The position numbers and the translations under genes were made by a program. The notes under the pieces were generated by a model that saw nothing but the letters and a program-made list of their open reading frames with translations, ran no database searches and had not been told where the DNA came from. Of a DNA stretch of 64,000 nt, positions 16,109-23,712 are shown piece by piece; position 1 is the stretch's first letter; each line of letters opens with the position of its first letter. This DNA is from Paenibacillus glucanolyticus NBRC 15330 (GTDB lineage: Bacteria; Bacillota; Bacilli; Paenibacillales; Paenibacillaceae). Location of the stretch: the NCBI RefSeq assembly GCF_004000885.1, contig NZ_BIMC01000002.1:310001-374000 (forward strand). Reading direction: 5' to 3'.

Positions 16109-16870
16109 TTGATTCAGTCAGTAACTAGGGCGCTGGATATACTGGAGTTTCTGAAATTGAATCCCGGAGGTTTAGGTGTTACAGAAATCGCCCAAAAGCT
16201 GGACGTAGCAAAGAGTACGGCACATCGGTTGTTAGCTTCGCTTGAAGAGCAGGATTATGTTCAGAAGACGGGAAAGGATAGCATCTACAGCCTGGGATTG
16301 AAGTTTATTGAAATGGCTGAGGTCGTTACCGAGAATCTAAAGATTGTGGATATCGCCAGACCATTGATCGAAAAATTAAGTAGAGATACGGGCGAAATCG
16401 TGCACCTTGTCATGCTTGACGGGAATGAAGTGTTATACATCGATAAGGTTGAAAACGCTTCAACTATCCGGATTTACTCACAAATTGGTCGCAGAGGCCC
16501 ATTGTATTGCACAGGGGTTGGTAAAGCGATTTTGGCTTATTTACCGGAGGATGAGGTGGACCAGCTTCTTGCAGGAGTTACGATGCAGCCATTTACCGAG
16601 TATACCTTGACCACACCGGAAGAGCTAAAGCAAGAGTTCCAAACCATTCGGGCTAACGCATTTGCGTACGATAATGAAGAGCATGAGAGAGGGATACGCT
16701 GTGTTGCGGCACCTATCTTCGACCACACGCAAAAATCTCGTTATGCCATCAGCATTACGGGTCCCATCACCAGAATGTCGGATGATATTCTACGTGAATA
16801 CATTCCGTGGACTAAAGAAACAGCCCTGGCGATTTCGAGAAAAATGGGTTTCAATCCACCTAAATCATAA
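16109..16870 (+). CDS. IclR-family transcriptional regulator (KdgR-like)
   Basis: 253 residues with a TTG start at 16109 behind AAAAAGGGGG. An ATG at 16104 is followed after one codon by TGA in another frame and cannot be the start. The N-terminal winged HTH is S-V-T-R-A-L-D-I-L-E-F-L to about residue 65. A GAF-like effector domain follows, with the family motifs G-P-L-Y-C-T-G-V-G-K-A (about 131) and D-N-E-E-H-E-R-G-I-R-C-V-A-A-P (about 189). It heads an operon of transporter, KDG kinase and KDPG aldolase, so it probably senses KDG or a related sugar acid, like KdgR. Confidence 0.92.
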   Translation: MIQSVTRALDILEFLKLNPGGLGVTEIAQKLDVAKSTAHRLLASLEEQDYVQKTGKDSIYSLGLKFIEMAEVVTENLKIVDIARPLIEKLSRDTGEIVHLVMLDGNEVLYIDKVENASTIRIYSQIGRRGPLYCTGVGKAILAYLPEDEVDQLLAGVTMQPFTEYTLTTPEELKQEFQTIRANAFAYDNEEHERGIRCVAAPIFDHTQKSRYAISITGPITRMSDDILREYIPWTKETALAISRKMGFNPPKS

Positions 16871-16892
16871 AAACAATAAAAGGGGAGTTCTT

Positions 16893-17879
16893 ATGAAAAA
16901 GTACAAATTTAGTTTGATTTTACTGACGATGTTCGTTGTTTTAACCGCATGCGGCGGGAATGATTCAGCAAAGTCTGGCTCGAGTGATACCGGCAAGGGC
17001 AGTAACTTTCCGAGTAAACCTGTAGAACTCATTGTACCTTATGCCGCAGGAGGAGGAACGGATACCGTGGCTCGTTCCTTTGCAGATATGGCTAAGAATG
17101 ACCTGGGTCAGTCCATTGCCGTTGTGAATATGGAAGGTGGCGGTGGAGCGGTTGGTATGCAGAACGGTGCCAAGGCAAAAGCAGATGGCTATAAGGTATC
17201 CATGGTAACCGTCGAATTGCTTACATTACCGCACTCCGGTTTGGCTCAATTTTCTCATACGGATTTCAAACCGATTGCGCTATTAAATGAAGATTCAGGC
17301 GCTATCACAGTAAAAGCAGATGCACCATGGAATACGTTAGAAGAATTTATCGCAGCTACAAAAGAAAAAAAATTAAAGGTCGGGAACTCGGGAACGGGTG
17401 CGATCTGGCATTTGGCCGCCGCTGCTTTTGAGAAAGAAACGGGTGCCCAATTTAATCACATCCCATTTGAAGGAGCTGCTCCTGCAGTAACGGCCCTGCT
17501 GGGAGGACATGTGGATGCAGTTTCTGTAAGCCCTGCAGAAGTTGTTACACAAGTACAAGCAGGTGAGCTTAAAGTATTGGGTGTGATGGCTGAAGAACGT
17601 GTCGAGTCTCTCCCAGATGTACCTACACTAAAAGAAAGCGGAATTGATCTTTCGATCGGCACATGGCGTGGACTGGCTGTTCCTAAGGATACGCCGGACG
17701 ATGTTGTGAAAATTCTTGAGGAGTCATTCGGCAAGACAGCTCAAAGCGACGAATTTAAAGAGCAGATCAAAAAGATGAACCTGGGTTACCGTTACGACAA
17801 TGGAGAAGGATTCACGAAACTGCTGGAAGAACAAGATCAGTTATTTGCAAATTTGATTCCGTCTTTGAAATTGAATTAA
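16893..17879 (+). CDS. tctC: TctC-type (Bug) substrate-binding lipoprotein of a TTT transporter
   Basis: 328 residues from ATG 16893, behind AAAAGGGGAG. Signal peptide M-K-K-Y-K-F-S-L-I-L with lipobox L-T-A-C at residue 19, then a Gly/Ser linker. The mature part has the Bug-family opening P-S-K-P-V-E-L-I-V-P-Y-A-A-G-G-G-T-D-T, the segment that wraps the carboxylate ligand, and G-H-V-D-A-V in the second lobe. In this family carboxylate ligands are bound by main-chain contacts, so substrate cannot be predicted from side chains. Context suggests a sugar acid. Confidence 0.92.
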   Translation: MKKYKFSLILLTMFVVLTACGGNDSAKSGSSDTGKGSNFPSKPVELIVPYAAGGGTDTVARSFADMAKNDLGQSIAVVNMEGGGGAVGMQNGAKAKADGYKVSMVTVELLTLPHSGLAQFSHTDFKPIALLNEDSGAITVKADAPWNTLEEFIAATKEKKLKVGNSGTGAIWHLAAAAFEKETGAQFNHIPFEGAAPAVTALLGGHVDAVSVSPAEVVTQVQAGELKVLGVMAEERVESLPDVPTLKESGIDLSIGTWRGLAVPKDTPDDVVKILEESFGKTAQSDEFKEQIKKMNLGYRYDNGEGFTKLLEEQDQLFANLIPSLKLN

Positions 17880-17897
17880 CCTTCAACAAATGAATTG

Positions 17898-17933
17898 GAT
17901 AGAAGAGGCTAGTGATGACTAGCCCCTTCTATC
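17898..17933 (+). other. Stable intercistronic hairpin after tctC
   Basis: GATAGAAG-A-GGCTAG (17898-17912), a six-base loop, and CTAGCC-C-CTTCTATC (17919-17933) form a 15-pair stem with one mismatch. There is no T tract. Such stems after a binding-protein gene usually protect the upstream mRNA 3' end, raising the level of the receptor over the membrane subunits. Confidence 0.6.
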
Positions 17934-17951
17934 ACAAGAGGAGGTGCAGCC

Positions 17952-18398
17952 ATGACCATGGCCAACCGAGTGATTGGATTTGGATTATTGATCTTGTCTG
18001 TGTATGCATGGTTAATTGCAAATGCGTTTCCATCTTCCAACGGTCTGGGACCTGGACCCGACTATTTTCCCAAAATAGCTGCCAGCGCATTAGGTGTATT
18101 ATCAATTCTGCTCATAGGCCGGAAAGAGAAACAAGACGGAGCGGTTTATGCTGTTTCAGGGAAGCCTGCGGTTTTATTGTTTGTAACCGGAATCATCGTC
18201 ATGATGGTTTACGTCCTGTTCGTGCAGTGGTTGGGGTTCACGGTTTCATCAGCTTTAGTCACATTGGCTTGGATGATATTGATGGGCATCCGGAAGTGGA
18301 CAACATTGATTGTGGCGTCCGTTCTGATCAGCGCCGGAATTAGCTACGTGTTTGAATTCTTGCTGAGCGTTCCGATTCCGCACGGTATTTTGTATTAA
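17952..18398 (+). CDS. tctB: TctB-type small membrane subunit of the TTT transporter
   Basis: 148 residues with four membrane spans, about residues 5-24, 39-56, 75-98 and 104-140. The G-L-G-P-G-P-D-Y-F-P-K segment near residue 32 is the TctB signature. AAGAGGAGG precedes the ATG by seven bases. It lies between tctC and tctA in the standard order and is required, with TctA, for ion-coupled uptake of the bound carboxylate. Confidence 0.9.
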   Translation: MTMANRVIGFGLLILSVYAWLIANAFPSSNGLGPGPDYFPKIAASALGVLSILLIGRKEKQDGAVYAVSGKPAVLLFVTGIIVMMVYVLFVQWLGFTVSSALVTLAWMILMGIRKWTTLIVASVLISAGISYVFEFLLSVPIPHGILY

Positions 18399-18413
18399 AG
18401 GAGGGCTTGGTGT

Positions 18414-19916
18414 ATGGATTTACTGCTTCAAGGATTGGGGAATGTCTTTCAGCCGGAAGTGATTCTCCTATTAATCGGTGGAGTTATTATCGGAATCATC
18501 ATCGGCGCCCTTCCAGGACTTACGGCCACAATGGGGGTTGCGTTGTTTCTTCCGGTCACATTTGGGATGGATGCTGTAACCGGGGTTCTACTGTTGATCG
18601 GAGTATACTTCGGCTCCATTTATGGGGGCTCCATTGCAGCTATTCTATTGAATACACCTGGCACGCCGGCGTCAGCCGCGACCGCGCTTGATGGACATGC
18701 CATGACGAAACAAGGTAAAGCAGGTAAGGCTCTGGGGTATGCAGCCATTGCTTCAGGTGTGGGTGGGTTAATTAGTGTTCTCATGCTGATTCTGATAGCT
18801 CCTCAACTTGCCGGCGTAGCATTAAATTTCAGTGCTCCTGAAATGTTTGGGCTTGCCTTGTTTGGACTCAGCATTATTTCCAGTGTATCGGGAGGCTCTG
18901 TTCTAAAAGGGTTGATCGCAGGGGTGTTTGGTATCCTGATTTCTACGATTGGGATGGATCCGATGACGAGTTATCCTCGTTTCACGTACGACCAGCTTTC
19001 TCTGTTAAACGGATTCTCCTTTATTCCCGTTATGATTGGACTTTTTGCCGTTTCCGAAGCTTTGGTCATTATGGAAGGTGAGATTGGCGGGGGAGACAAG
19101 ATCAAGAAGATTATTGCCAATTATGTCCTTCCTAAATGGAATGAATTGAAAAGGCTTTGGTTCTCGATGATTCGATCCGGGTTTATTGGAACAATAATCG
19201 GGATTATACCTGGCGCAGGAGCCGATATCGCTGCATTTGTTTCTTATAATGAAGGAAAGCGTTTTTTGAAAAAAGAAGAGAAAGAAACTTATGGTAAGGG
19301 AAATCCTAAAGGGATTGTCTCAGCTGAGGCCGCTAACAATGGTGTTACGGGTGGTGCCATGATTCCTTTATTGACACTGGGAATTCCGGGGGATGCGGTT
19401 GCGGCAATTCTGCTTGGAGCACTTGTAGTTCAAGGTATCCAGCCAGGGCCACAGTTATTTGCCACCAGTGGTGAGTTGGTGTATACGTTATTTGCCGGAA
19501 TGATTATTGCGAATATTCTTATGGTGATATTTGGGATTAGCGGTATCCGGTTATTTGTCAAAATTCTATTGGTTCCGAAGAAAATGCTTGCACCTTTAAT
19601 TTTGATTCTTTCCACAATAGGCGCTTATGCGATCAGTAACAATATTTTTGACGTGTTTACGATGCTTGTTGCCGGTATTATCGGATATTTTATGAAAAAG
19701 TACGGCTTTCCTGCATCGCCAATCGTGTTGGCCTTGATTCTGGGGCCTATGGCGGAAAGCGAATTCAGACGTTCGCTTGTTATGTCAGAAGGCAGTTACA
19801 GTATCTTTCTTGAAAGACCCATTGCACTCGGATTTATTATTATTGCCGTCTTGTCGCTCATTCTGCCTCTCGTATGGGGCAAGCTGAAGAAAAATAAAAA
19901 GGTGAACGCAGCATAA
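18414..19916 (+). CDS. tctA: TctA-type large permease subunit of the TTT transporter
   Basis: 500 residues with about 12 hydrophobic spans. Both family signatures are present: G-A-L-P-G-L-T-A-T-M-G-V near residue 32 and its inverted-repeat partner G-I-I-P-G-A-G-A-D-I-A-A-F near 262, together with P-G-T-P-A-S-A-A-T near 83. AAAGGAGGGCTTGGTGT fixes the ATG. TctA is the secondary-active channel of tripartite tricarboxylate transporters. Confidence 0.95.
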   Translation: MDLLLQGLGNVFQPEVILLLIGGVIIGIIIGALPGLTATMGVALFLPVTFGMDAVTGVLLLIGVYFGSIYGGSIAAILLNTPGTPASAATALDGHAMTKQGKAGKALGYAAIASGVGGLISVLMLILIAPQLAGVALNFSAPEMFGLALFGLSIISSVSGGSVLKGLIAGVFGILISTIGMDPMTSYPRFTYDQLSLLNGFSFIPVMIGLFAVSEALVIMEGEIGGGDKIKKIIANYVLPKWNELKRLWFSMIRSGFIGTIIGIIPGAGADIAAFVSYNEGKRFLKKEEKETYGKGNPKGIVSAEAANNGVTGGAMIPLLTLGIPGDAVAAILLGALVVQGIQPGPQLFATSGELVYTLFAGMIIANILMVIFGISGIRLFVKILLVPKKMLAPLILILSTIGAYAISNNIFDVFTMLVAGIIGYFMKKYGFPASPIVLALILGPMAESEFRRSLVMSEGSYSIFLERPIALGFIIIAVLSLILPLVWGKLKKNKKVNAA

Positions 19917-19976
19917 GAAAACCTTTAACGAGGCCATTCAAGGATGAGCGACCGCGATTCAATGGTAGGTTTTCTT
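19915..19976 (+). terminator. Long hairpin after tctA, possible weak terminator
   Basis: AAGAAAACCT (19915-19924) pairs with AGGTTTTCTT (19967-19976), with an inner CCATT (19934-19938) and AATGG (19961-19965). Its left arm starts within the tctA stop region. The right arm is only moderately T-rich, so it may attenuate rather than end transcription into the KDG genes. Confidence 0.45.
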
Positions 19977-19978
19977 GC

Positions 19979-20041
19979 GATTATAGAATTGTTCAGTGTA
20001 GCAAGAAAGCTTATAAATTCTATAATCTAAAAAAAAAAAAA
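19979..20041 (+). promoter_or_regulatory. 12-base inverted repeat and A13 tract before KDG kinase
   Basis: GATTATAGAATT (19979-19990) and AATTCTATAATC (20016-20027) are perfect reverse complements, 25 bases apart, followed by 13 A at 20029-20041. They lie just upstream of the KDG kinase. The repeat may be a regulator site or the stem of a leader RNA. The homopolymer is a slippage-prone tract in the 5' leader. Function is not shown. Confidence 0.45.
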
Positions 20042-20068
20042 TGATCACCTGGAGTGGAGGTCTATATT

Positions 20069-21028
20069 GTGTATCCTGAACTTGTAACCATTGGTGAAAC
20101 CATGGTCGTATTTGAGGCAGCCGTCGATGGCCCTTTAAGATATGCTTCCCAGTTTAACAAGCGCCATGGAGGAGCTGAGTCCAACGTAGCGATTGGAGTA
20201 GCCAGATTAGGGAGATCTGCCGGATGGATAAGTCAGGTAGGGGATGACGAGCTTGGAAAATATCTGGTATCTTCGATACGCGGTGAAGGCGTGGATACCT
20301 CATGCGTTCGATATGATCCTCACTATCCAACCGGACTTTACATCAAAGAAAAGATTCGTGAAGGCTCCACGCAGGTCTATTATTATCGCAGCGGATCTGC
20401 TGCCAGCCGCATGAAGAAAGAGGATATCGATTGGAATTACGTAAGGCAGGCAAAAATGATCCACCTGACGGGGATCACTCCATTTCTGAGCGAAAGCTGT
20501 CTGGATATCGTTTTTGAAGCGATTCGTATGGCTAAAGAGAACGGAATCCAACTCTCATTCGATCCGAATCTTCGCTTTAAATTAATGAAGCATGTACCGA
20601 ATGCGAAGGAAATCGTGCTGGATATTGCCAGACAGGCTGATATTTTCATGCCGGGTGTAGATGAAGCGGAGTTTTTAATTGGAACAAGTGATTATAAGCA
20701 AATCGCCGACTATTTTTTACAAGCAGGAGTGTCCAAGATGGTCATCAAGAATGGAAGCTCCGGCACTTATTACGAATCAGTGGATGAGGGAGCGGGATTC
20801 TGCCCGAGCCACAAGGTAGAACGGGTGACGGACCCGGTCGGTGCAGGTGACGGTTTTGCTGCGGGCTTGTTGGTCGGCCTGCTTGAGCAGAAGCCTCTTA
20901 AGGAAGCGGTTGAGCTTGGGGCCATTATTGGCGCCATGGTAGTAACGGTAAAAGGTGATGTGGAAGGGCTTCCGGACCGTGCCTCTATTGAAAGCTTCAG
21001 CATGAATCAGCGTGATATTTTGAGATAG
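20069..21028 (+). CDS. kdgK: 2-keto-3-deoxygluconate kinase (PfkB/ribokinase family)
   Basis: 319 residues from GTG 20069, eight bases after GGAGG; an upstream GTG at 20054 lies before the ribosome site. PfkB signature 2 is complete: D-P-V-G-A-G-D-G-F-A-A-G (about 255-266) with the catalytic Asp. Signature 1 is seen near G-G-A-E-S-N-V-A-I-G, and T-I-G-E-T-M-V opens the fold as in KDG kinases. It should phosphorylate KDG to KDPG with ATP in the cytoplasm. It is 11 bases upstream of the aldolase that uses its product, which supports the assignment. Confidence 0.9.
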   Translation: MYPELVTIGETMVVFEAAVDGPLRYASQFNKRHGGAESNVAIGVARLGRSAGWISQVGDDELGKYLVSSIRGEGVDTSCVRYDPHYPTGLYIKEKIREGSTQVYYYRSGSAASRMKKEDIDWNYVRQAKMIHLTGITPFLSESCLDIVFEAIRMAKENGIQLSFDPNLRFKLMKHVPNAKEIVLDIARQADIFMPGVDEAEFLIGTSDYKQIADYFLQAGVSKMVIKNGSSGTYYESVDEGAGFCPSHKVERVTDPVGAGDGFAAGLLVGLLEQKPLKEAVELGAIIGAMVVTVKGDVEGLPDRASIESFSMNQRDILR

Positions 21029-21039
21029 GGAGTGACAGG

Positions 21040-21693
21040 ATGGGACAGGATCAACTCAAGAAGCTTTTACATTCCGGCATAATTGCGGTTGTACGGCGTG
21101 TGGACGAGGATAAAGTAATGCATGTTATTTCCTCGCTTGTAGAAGGCGGGGTTACCGGAATTGAAATGACGATGGACTCTCCAAATGTTTTGCAAGTTAT
21201 ACGAGATGCCAAGAAGAAATATGGGGATCAGGCTGTAATAGGAGCCGGAACCGTATTGGACGCAGAAGCAGCGGGATCGGCGATTCAGGCCGGAGCCGAA
21301 TTCATTTTTGCTCCAACCTTAAACGAAGGGACCATCAAGGCAGCCAAGCGCTACGGTAAAATTGCGATTCCGGGCGTCTTTACTCCAACGGAGATGCTGC
21401 AAGCACAAGAGTGGGGTGCAGATGTTGTCAAAATATTCCCTGCTTCCGTACTAGGTCCTAAATTTATTAAAGATGTTAGCGGACCGTTAGGCCATATTAA
21501 AATGATGCCGACAGGCGGGGTCGATCTGGATAATATTGAGGATTACATCCGGGCCGGCGCCGTTGCAGCCGGTATCGGCGGATCACTGATGAAACCGGCA
21601 CTCATCGAAAATGAGTCTTGGGATGAATTAACTGCGCTTGCACGGCAATTCACATCCAGTGTGACAAGAGCGAGAATGCAAATGATTAGGTAG
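21040..21693 (+). CDS. eda: KDPG/KHG aldolase
   Basis: 217 residues, TIM-barrel class I aldolase. The Schiff-base Lys is in V-V-K-I-F-P-A (about residue 132), the catalytic Glu in I-E-M-T-M-D-S (about 43), and a phosphate-binding T-G-G-V-D and I-G-G-S end the barrel. It cleaves KDPG to pyruvate and glyceraldehyde 3-phosphate. As the last gene of the IclR-TTT-KdgK operon it completes a short route from imported or internally made KDG into glycolysis. Confidence 0.93.
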   Translation: MGQDQLKKLLHSGIIAVVRRVDEDKVMHVISSLVEGGVTGIEMTMDSPNVLQVIRDAKKKYGDQAVIGAGTVLDAEAAGSAIQAGAEFIFAPTLNEGTIKAAKRYGKIAIPGVFTPTEMLQAQEWGADVVKIFPASVLGPKFIKDVSGPLGHIKMMPTGGVDLDNIEDYIRAGAVAAGIGGSLMKPALIENESWDELTALARQFTSSVTRARMQMIR

Positions 21694-21714
21694 TGGCTAT
21701 CATGAAATCATATG

Positions 21715-21748
21715 AACGAGCAGATGTGCGAAGCTGCTCGTTTTTTTT
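21715..21748 (+). terminator. Intrinsic terminator of the KDG operon
   Basis: AACGAGCAG (21715-21723) pairs with CTGCTCGTT (21734-21742) across a 10-base loop, and eight T run at 21741-21748. It lies 21 bases after the aldolase stop. Confidence 0.9.
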
Positions 21749-21868
21749 GGTGCTTGATTTCCCATTTCGTGTGGATTCTTGCTGGAAGATATAGAATGAA
21801 GAATTTCAATGAACAGCTTCCGGTTGTATACTATAACCACGTAGAACCGTAGGAATGAGGAATGAGGG

Positions 21869-22377
21869 ATGAGGTTGCAGACCGAAGTGAAGTTGTACAC
21901 CATGTGCATGATACAAGACGGAAGCAGAATCCTGCTGATGAATAGACCAGATGCCAAGGGATTTCCCGGTTATATTGCGCCCGGCGGCAAAGTGGATTTT
22001 CCGGAAAGCATTGTGAACGGAGCGATTCGGGAGGTTCGGGAAGAAACCGGTTTGATTGTGAAGGACATCATCTATAAGGGCCTCGAGGAATCGTGTGAAC
22101 CCAATACAGGTCTGCGGTACATGGTGTTTAATTATTTAGCCACTTCCTTTGAAGGTTGCTGGAGAATCCTCCCGAAGGGGAGCTGGTATGGGTGGACCTC
22201 GAAGAGGCATTGAAATTGCCCATGCAGGATTGGTTTAAGCGTCGGTTTCCCTTGTTTTTTGAAGAAGGCACATTTGAATTAAGCGAGATATGGGATGAGA
22301 AGACGGGGATTGTTCTGGAAGAGACGGTTAAGCAGTATCCGGCCAGATTGCCTCAATTGGCAGGTTTCGCAGATTAG
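21869..22377 (+). pseudogene. NUDIX hydrolase gene split by a one-base frameshift
   Basis: The first frame (21869-about 22158) encodes a NUDIX domain with G-G-K-V-D-F-P-E-S and R-E-V-R-E-E-T-G, so the metal site is complete. Its reading then becomes improbable (C-W-R-I-L-P). The frame one base earlier reads L-L-E-N-P-P-E-G-E-L-V-W-V-D-L-E-E-A-L from about 22158 to TAG 22377, the normal end of MutT/8-oxo-dGTPase-like proteins. One added base near 22155 would give about 169 residues. It is either a young pseudogene or a base-calling error. Confidence 0.85.
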
Positions 22378-22506
22378 CGAAGGACAAACAAAGCCGGCCT
22401 TAGGCCGTATCATGCTTACTGGTTTAATCGGCATATTGAGACTGAGTACGAGAAGATACGTAACCGCTTCATCTACTGGATGGATATTATAGAATCTTCT
22501 ATCTGA
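22378..22506 (+). pseudogene. Coding-like remnant after the NUDIX gene
   Basis: In the same frame as the NUDIX tail, past its TAG, sequence stays open to TGA 22504-22506. It encodes R-P-Y-H-A-Y-W-F-N-R-H-I-E-T-E-Y-E-K and ends [13 protein letters not shown], a composition typical of protein. There is no start codon or ribosome site. It is probably the tail of a lost gene; I cannot name it. Confidence 0.35.
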
Positions 22507-22523
22507 AATGGGGTCGCATAACC

Positions 22524-22949
22524 ATGAACCTGCAAGTCATTAACCATCTGTGTTTCTCCGTATCCGATCTGGATCGCTCGATTGCTTTTTACAGGGATGT
22601 GTTTCAAGCCAAACTTCTGGTTAAGGGAAGGAAGCTTGCCTATTTCGATCTGAACGGACTGTGGATTGCTTTAAATGAAGAAGATGTCGACAGAAGCACC
22701 GCGAATAGAACGTATACCCATATTGCTTTTTCGATGGAAGAACATGATTATGAACCGACACTTCTCCGGCTTGAGGCGCTCCAGGTGGAGATTCTGCGGG
22801 GTAGGTCAAGGGATGAGAAGGACAAGAAGTCGATTTATTTTCTGGATCCGGATGGTCATATGTTTGAGTTCCATACAGGCGGTTTGCAAGACAGACTGGA
22901 TTATTACAGGGCGGATAAGGATCACATGACCTTTTACGAAACCGAATAA
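22524..22949 (+). CDS. fosB: FosB-type metallothiol transferase (fosfomycin resistance)
   Basis: 141 residues of the glyoxalase/VOC fold. It opens [11 protein letters not shown] with the first metal His (8) and the Cys typical of FosB (10). The second His is in Y-T-H-I-A-F-S (about 67) and the Glu ligand in F-E-F-H-T-G (about 116). D-P-D-G-H and the end [12 protein letters not shown] match FosB closely. FosB adds bacillithiol or cysteine to fosfomycin, opening the epoxide. Chromosomal fosB is common in Bacillales, so it need not mean acquired resistance. Confidence 0.95.
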   Translation: MNLQVINHLCFSVSDLDRSIAFYRDVFQAKLLVKGRKLAYFDLNGLWIALNEEDVDRSTANRTYTHIAFSMEEHDYEPTLLRLEALQVEILRGRSRDEKDKKSIYFLDPDGHMFEFHTGGLQDRLDYYRADKDHMTFYETE

Positions 22950-22991
22950 ACGCGAAGGAAGAATCCAATTGCGGATGAAGGAGATGAGCCG

Positions 22992-23576
22992 GTGAATCTT
23001 GCGAACAAAATAACGATAGCCAGGATATTGTTGATTCCGTTATTTATTCTTTTTTTTGCGGAGTACCCACTATGGTTGACAGAGAACCATCGTTTTTTCG
23101 GATTTATACAAGAGGATGGACGTTACATAGCATTAGCTGTATTTATTCTTGCTTCGGCTACAGACAAGCTGGATGGTTACATCGCCAGGAAATACAATCA
23201 AATCACGAATTTGGGGAAGCTGCTGGACCCGCTCGCAGATAAGCTGCTCATATCGGTTGCCTTAATCATGATGGTTCAATCCGGTATGGTTGCGACGTGG
23301 ATAGCCGTTGTCATCATCGCGCGGGAATTTGTTATTACGGGGCTCAGGATGGTAGCTTCGGAGCAGGGCATTGCCTTATCGGCTGACAAGCTTGGTAAAT
23401 TAAAAATGGTGCTTCAGGTTGTTGCCATCGCAGCTGTATTGCTCGATAACTATCCGTTCCAATTCGTAACCCTGATCCAGGTTGATGAATGGTTAATGCT
23501 TGCTGCTGCTGGCTTGACGATCTATTCCGGCATCCATTATTTGCTGAACAATTACAGACTCATCAAATTGAACTGA
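22992..23576 (+). CDS. pgsA: CDP-diacylglycerol-glycerol-3-phosphate 3-phosphatidyltransferase
   Basis: 194 residues, GTG start eight bases after AAGGAG. The CDP-alcohol phosphotransferase motif D-G-x2-A-R-x8-G-x3-D-x3-D is complete at about residues 60-83, with L-D-G-Y-I-A-R-K-Y before and L-G-K-L-L-D-P-L-A-D-K after. It has several membrane spans. It makes phosphatidylglycerol phosphate, the committed step to phosphatidylglycerol. An insertion of about 15 residues (F-F-G-F-I-Q-E-D-G) between helices 1 and 2 is seen in some Firmicutes. It is probably a paralogue or the main copy; this cannot be decided here. Confidence 0.93.
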   Translation: MNLANKITIARILLIPLFILFFAEYPLWLTENHRFFGFIQEDGRYIALAVFILASATDKLDGYIARKYNQITNLGKLLDPLADKLLISVALIMMVQSGMVATWIAVVIIAREFVITGLRMVASEQGIALSADKLGKLKMVLQVVAIAAVLLDNYPFQFVTLIQVDEWLMLAAAGLTIYSGIHYLLNNYRLIKLN

Positions 23577-23712
23577 ATCTTAGACACTGGTATATATCCT
23601 ACTTTGTGCCCAATTTATTTCTGGAAGGTAACGATTTAAACCGGGACTGTCGATATAACAGATAGATTGGTAAAAATACCTGCGAGACAGAAGGTACAAA
23701 GGAGAGAAATAA

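Noticed and set aside
16104..16112. ATG 16104 as start of the IclR gene
   Set aside because: It is out of frame and hits TGA after one codon; the TTG at 16109 is in frame with the HTH domain.
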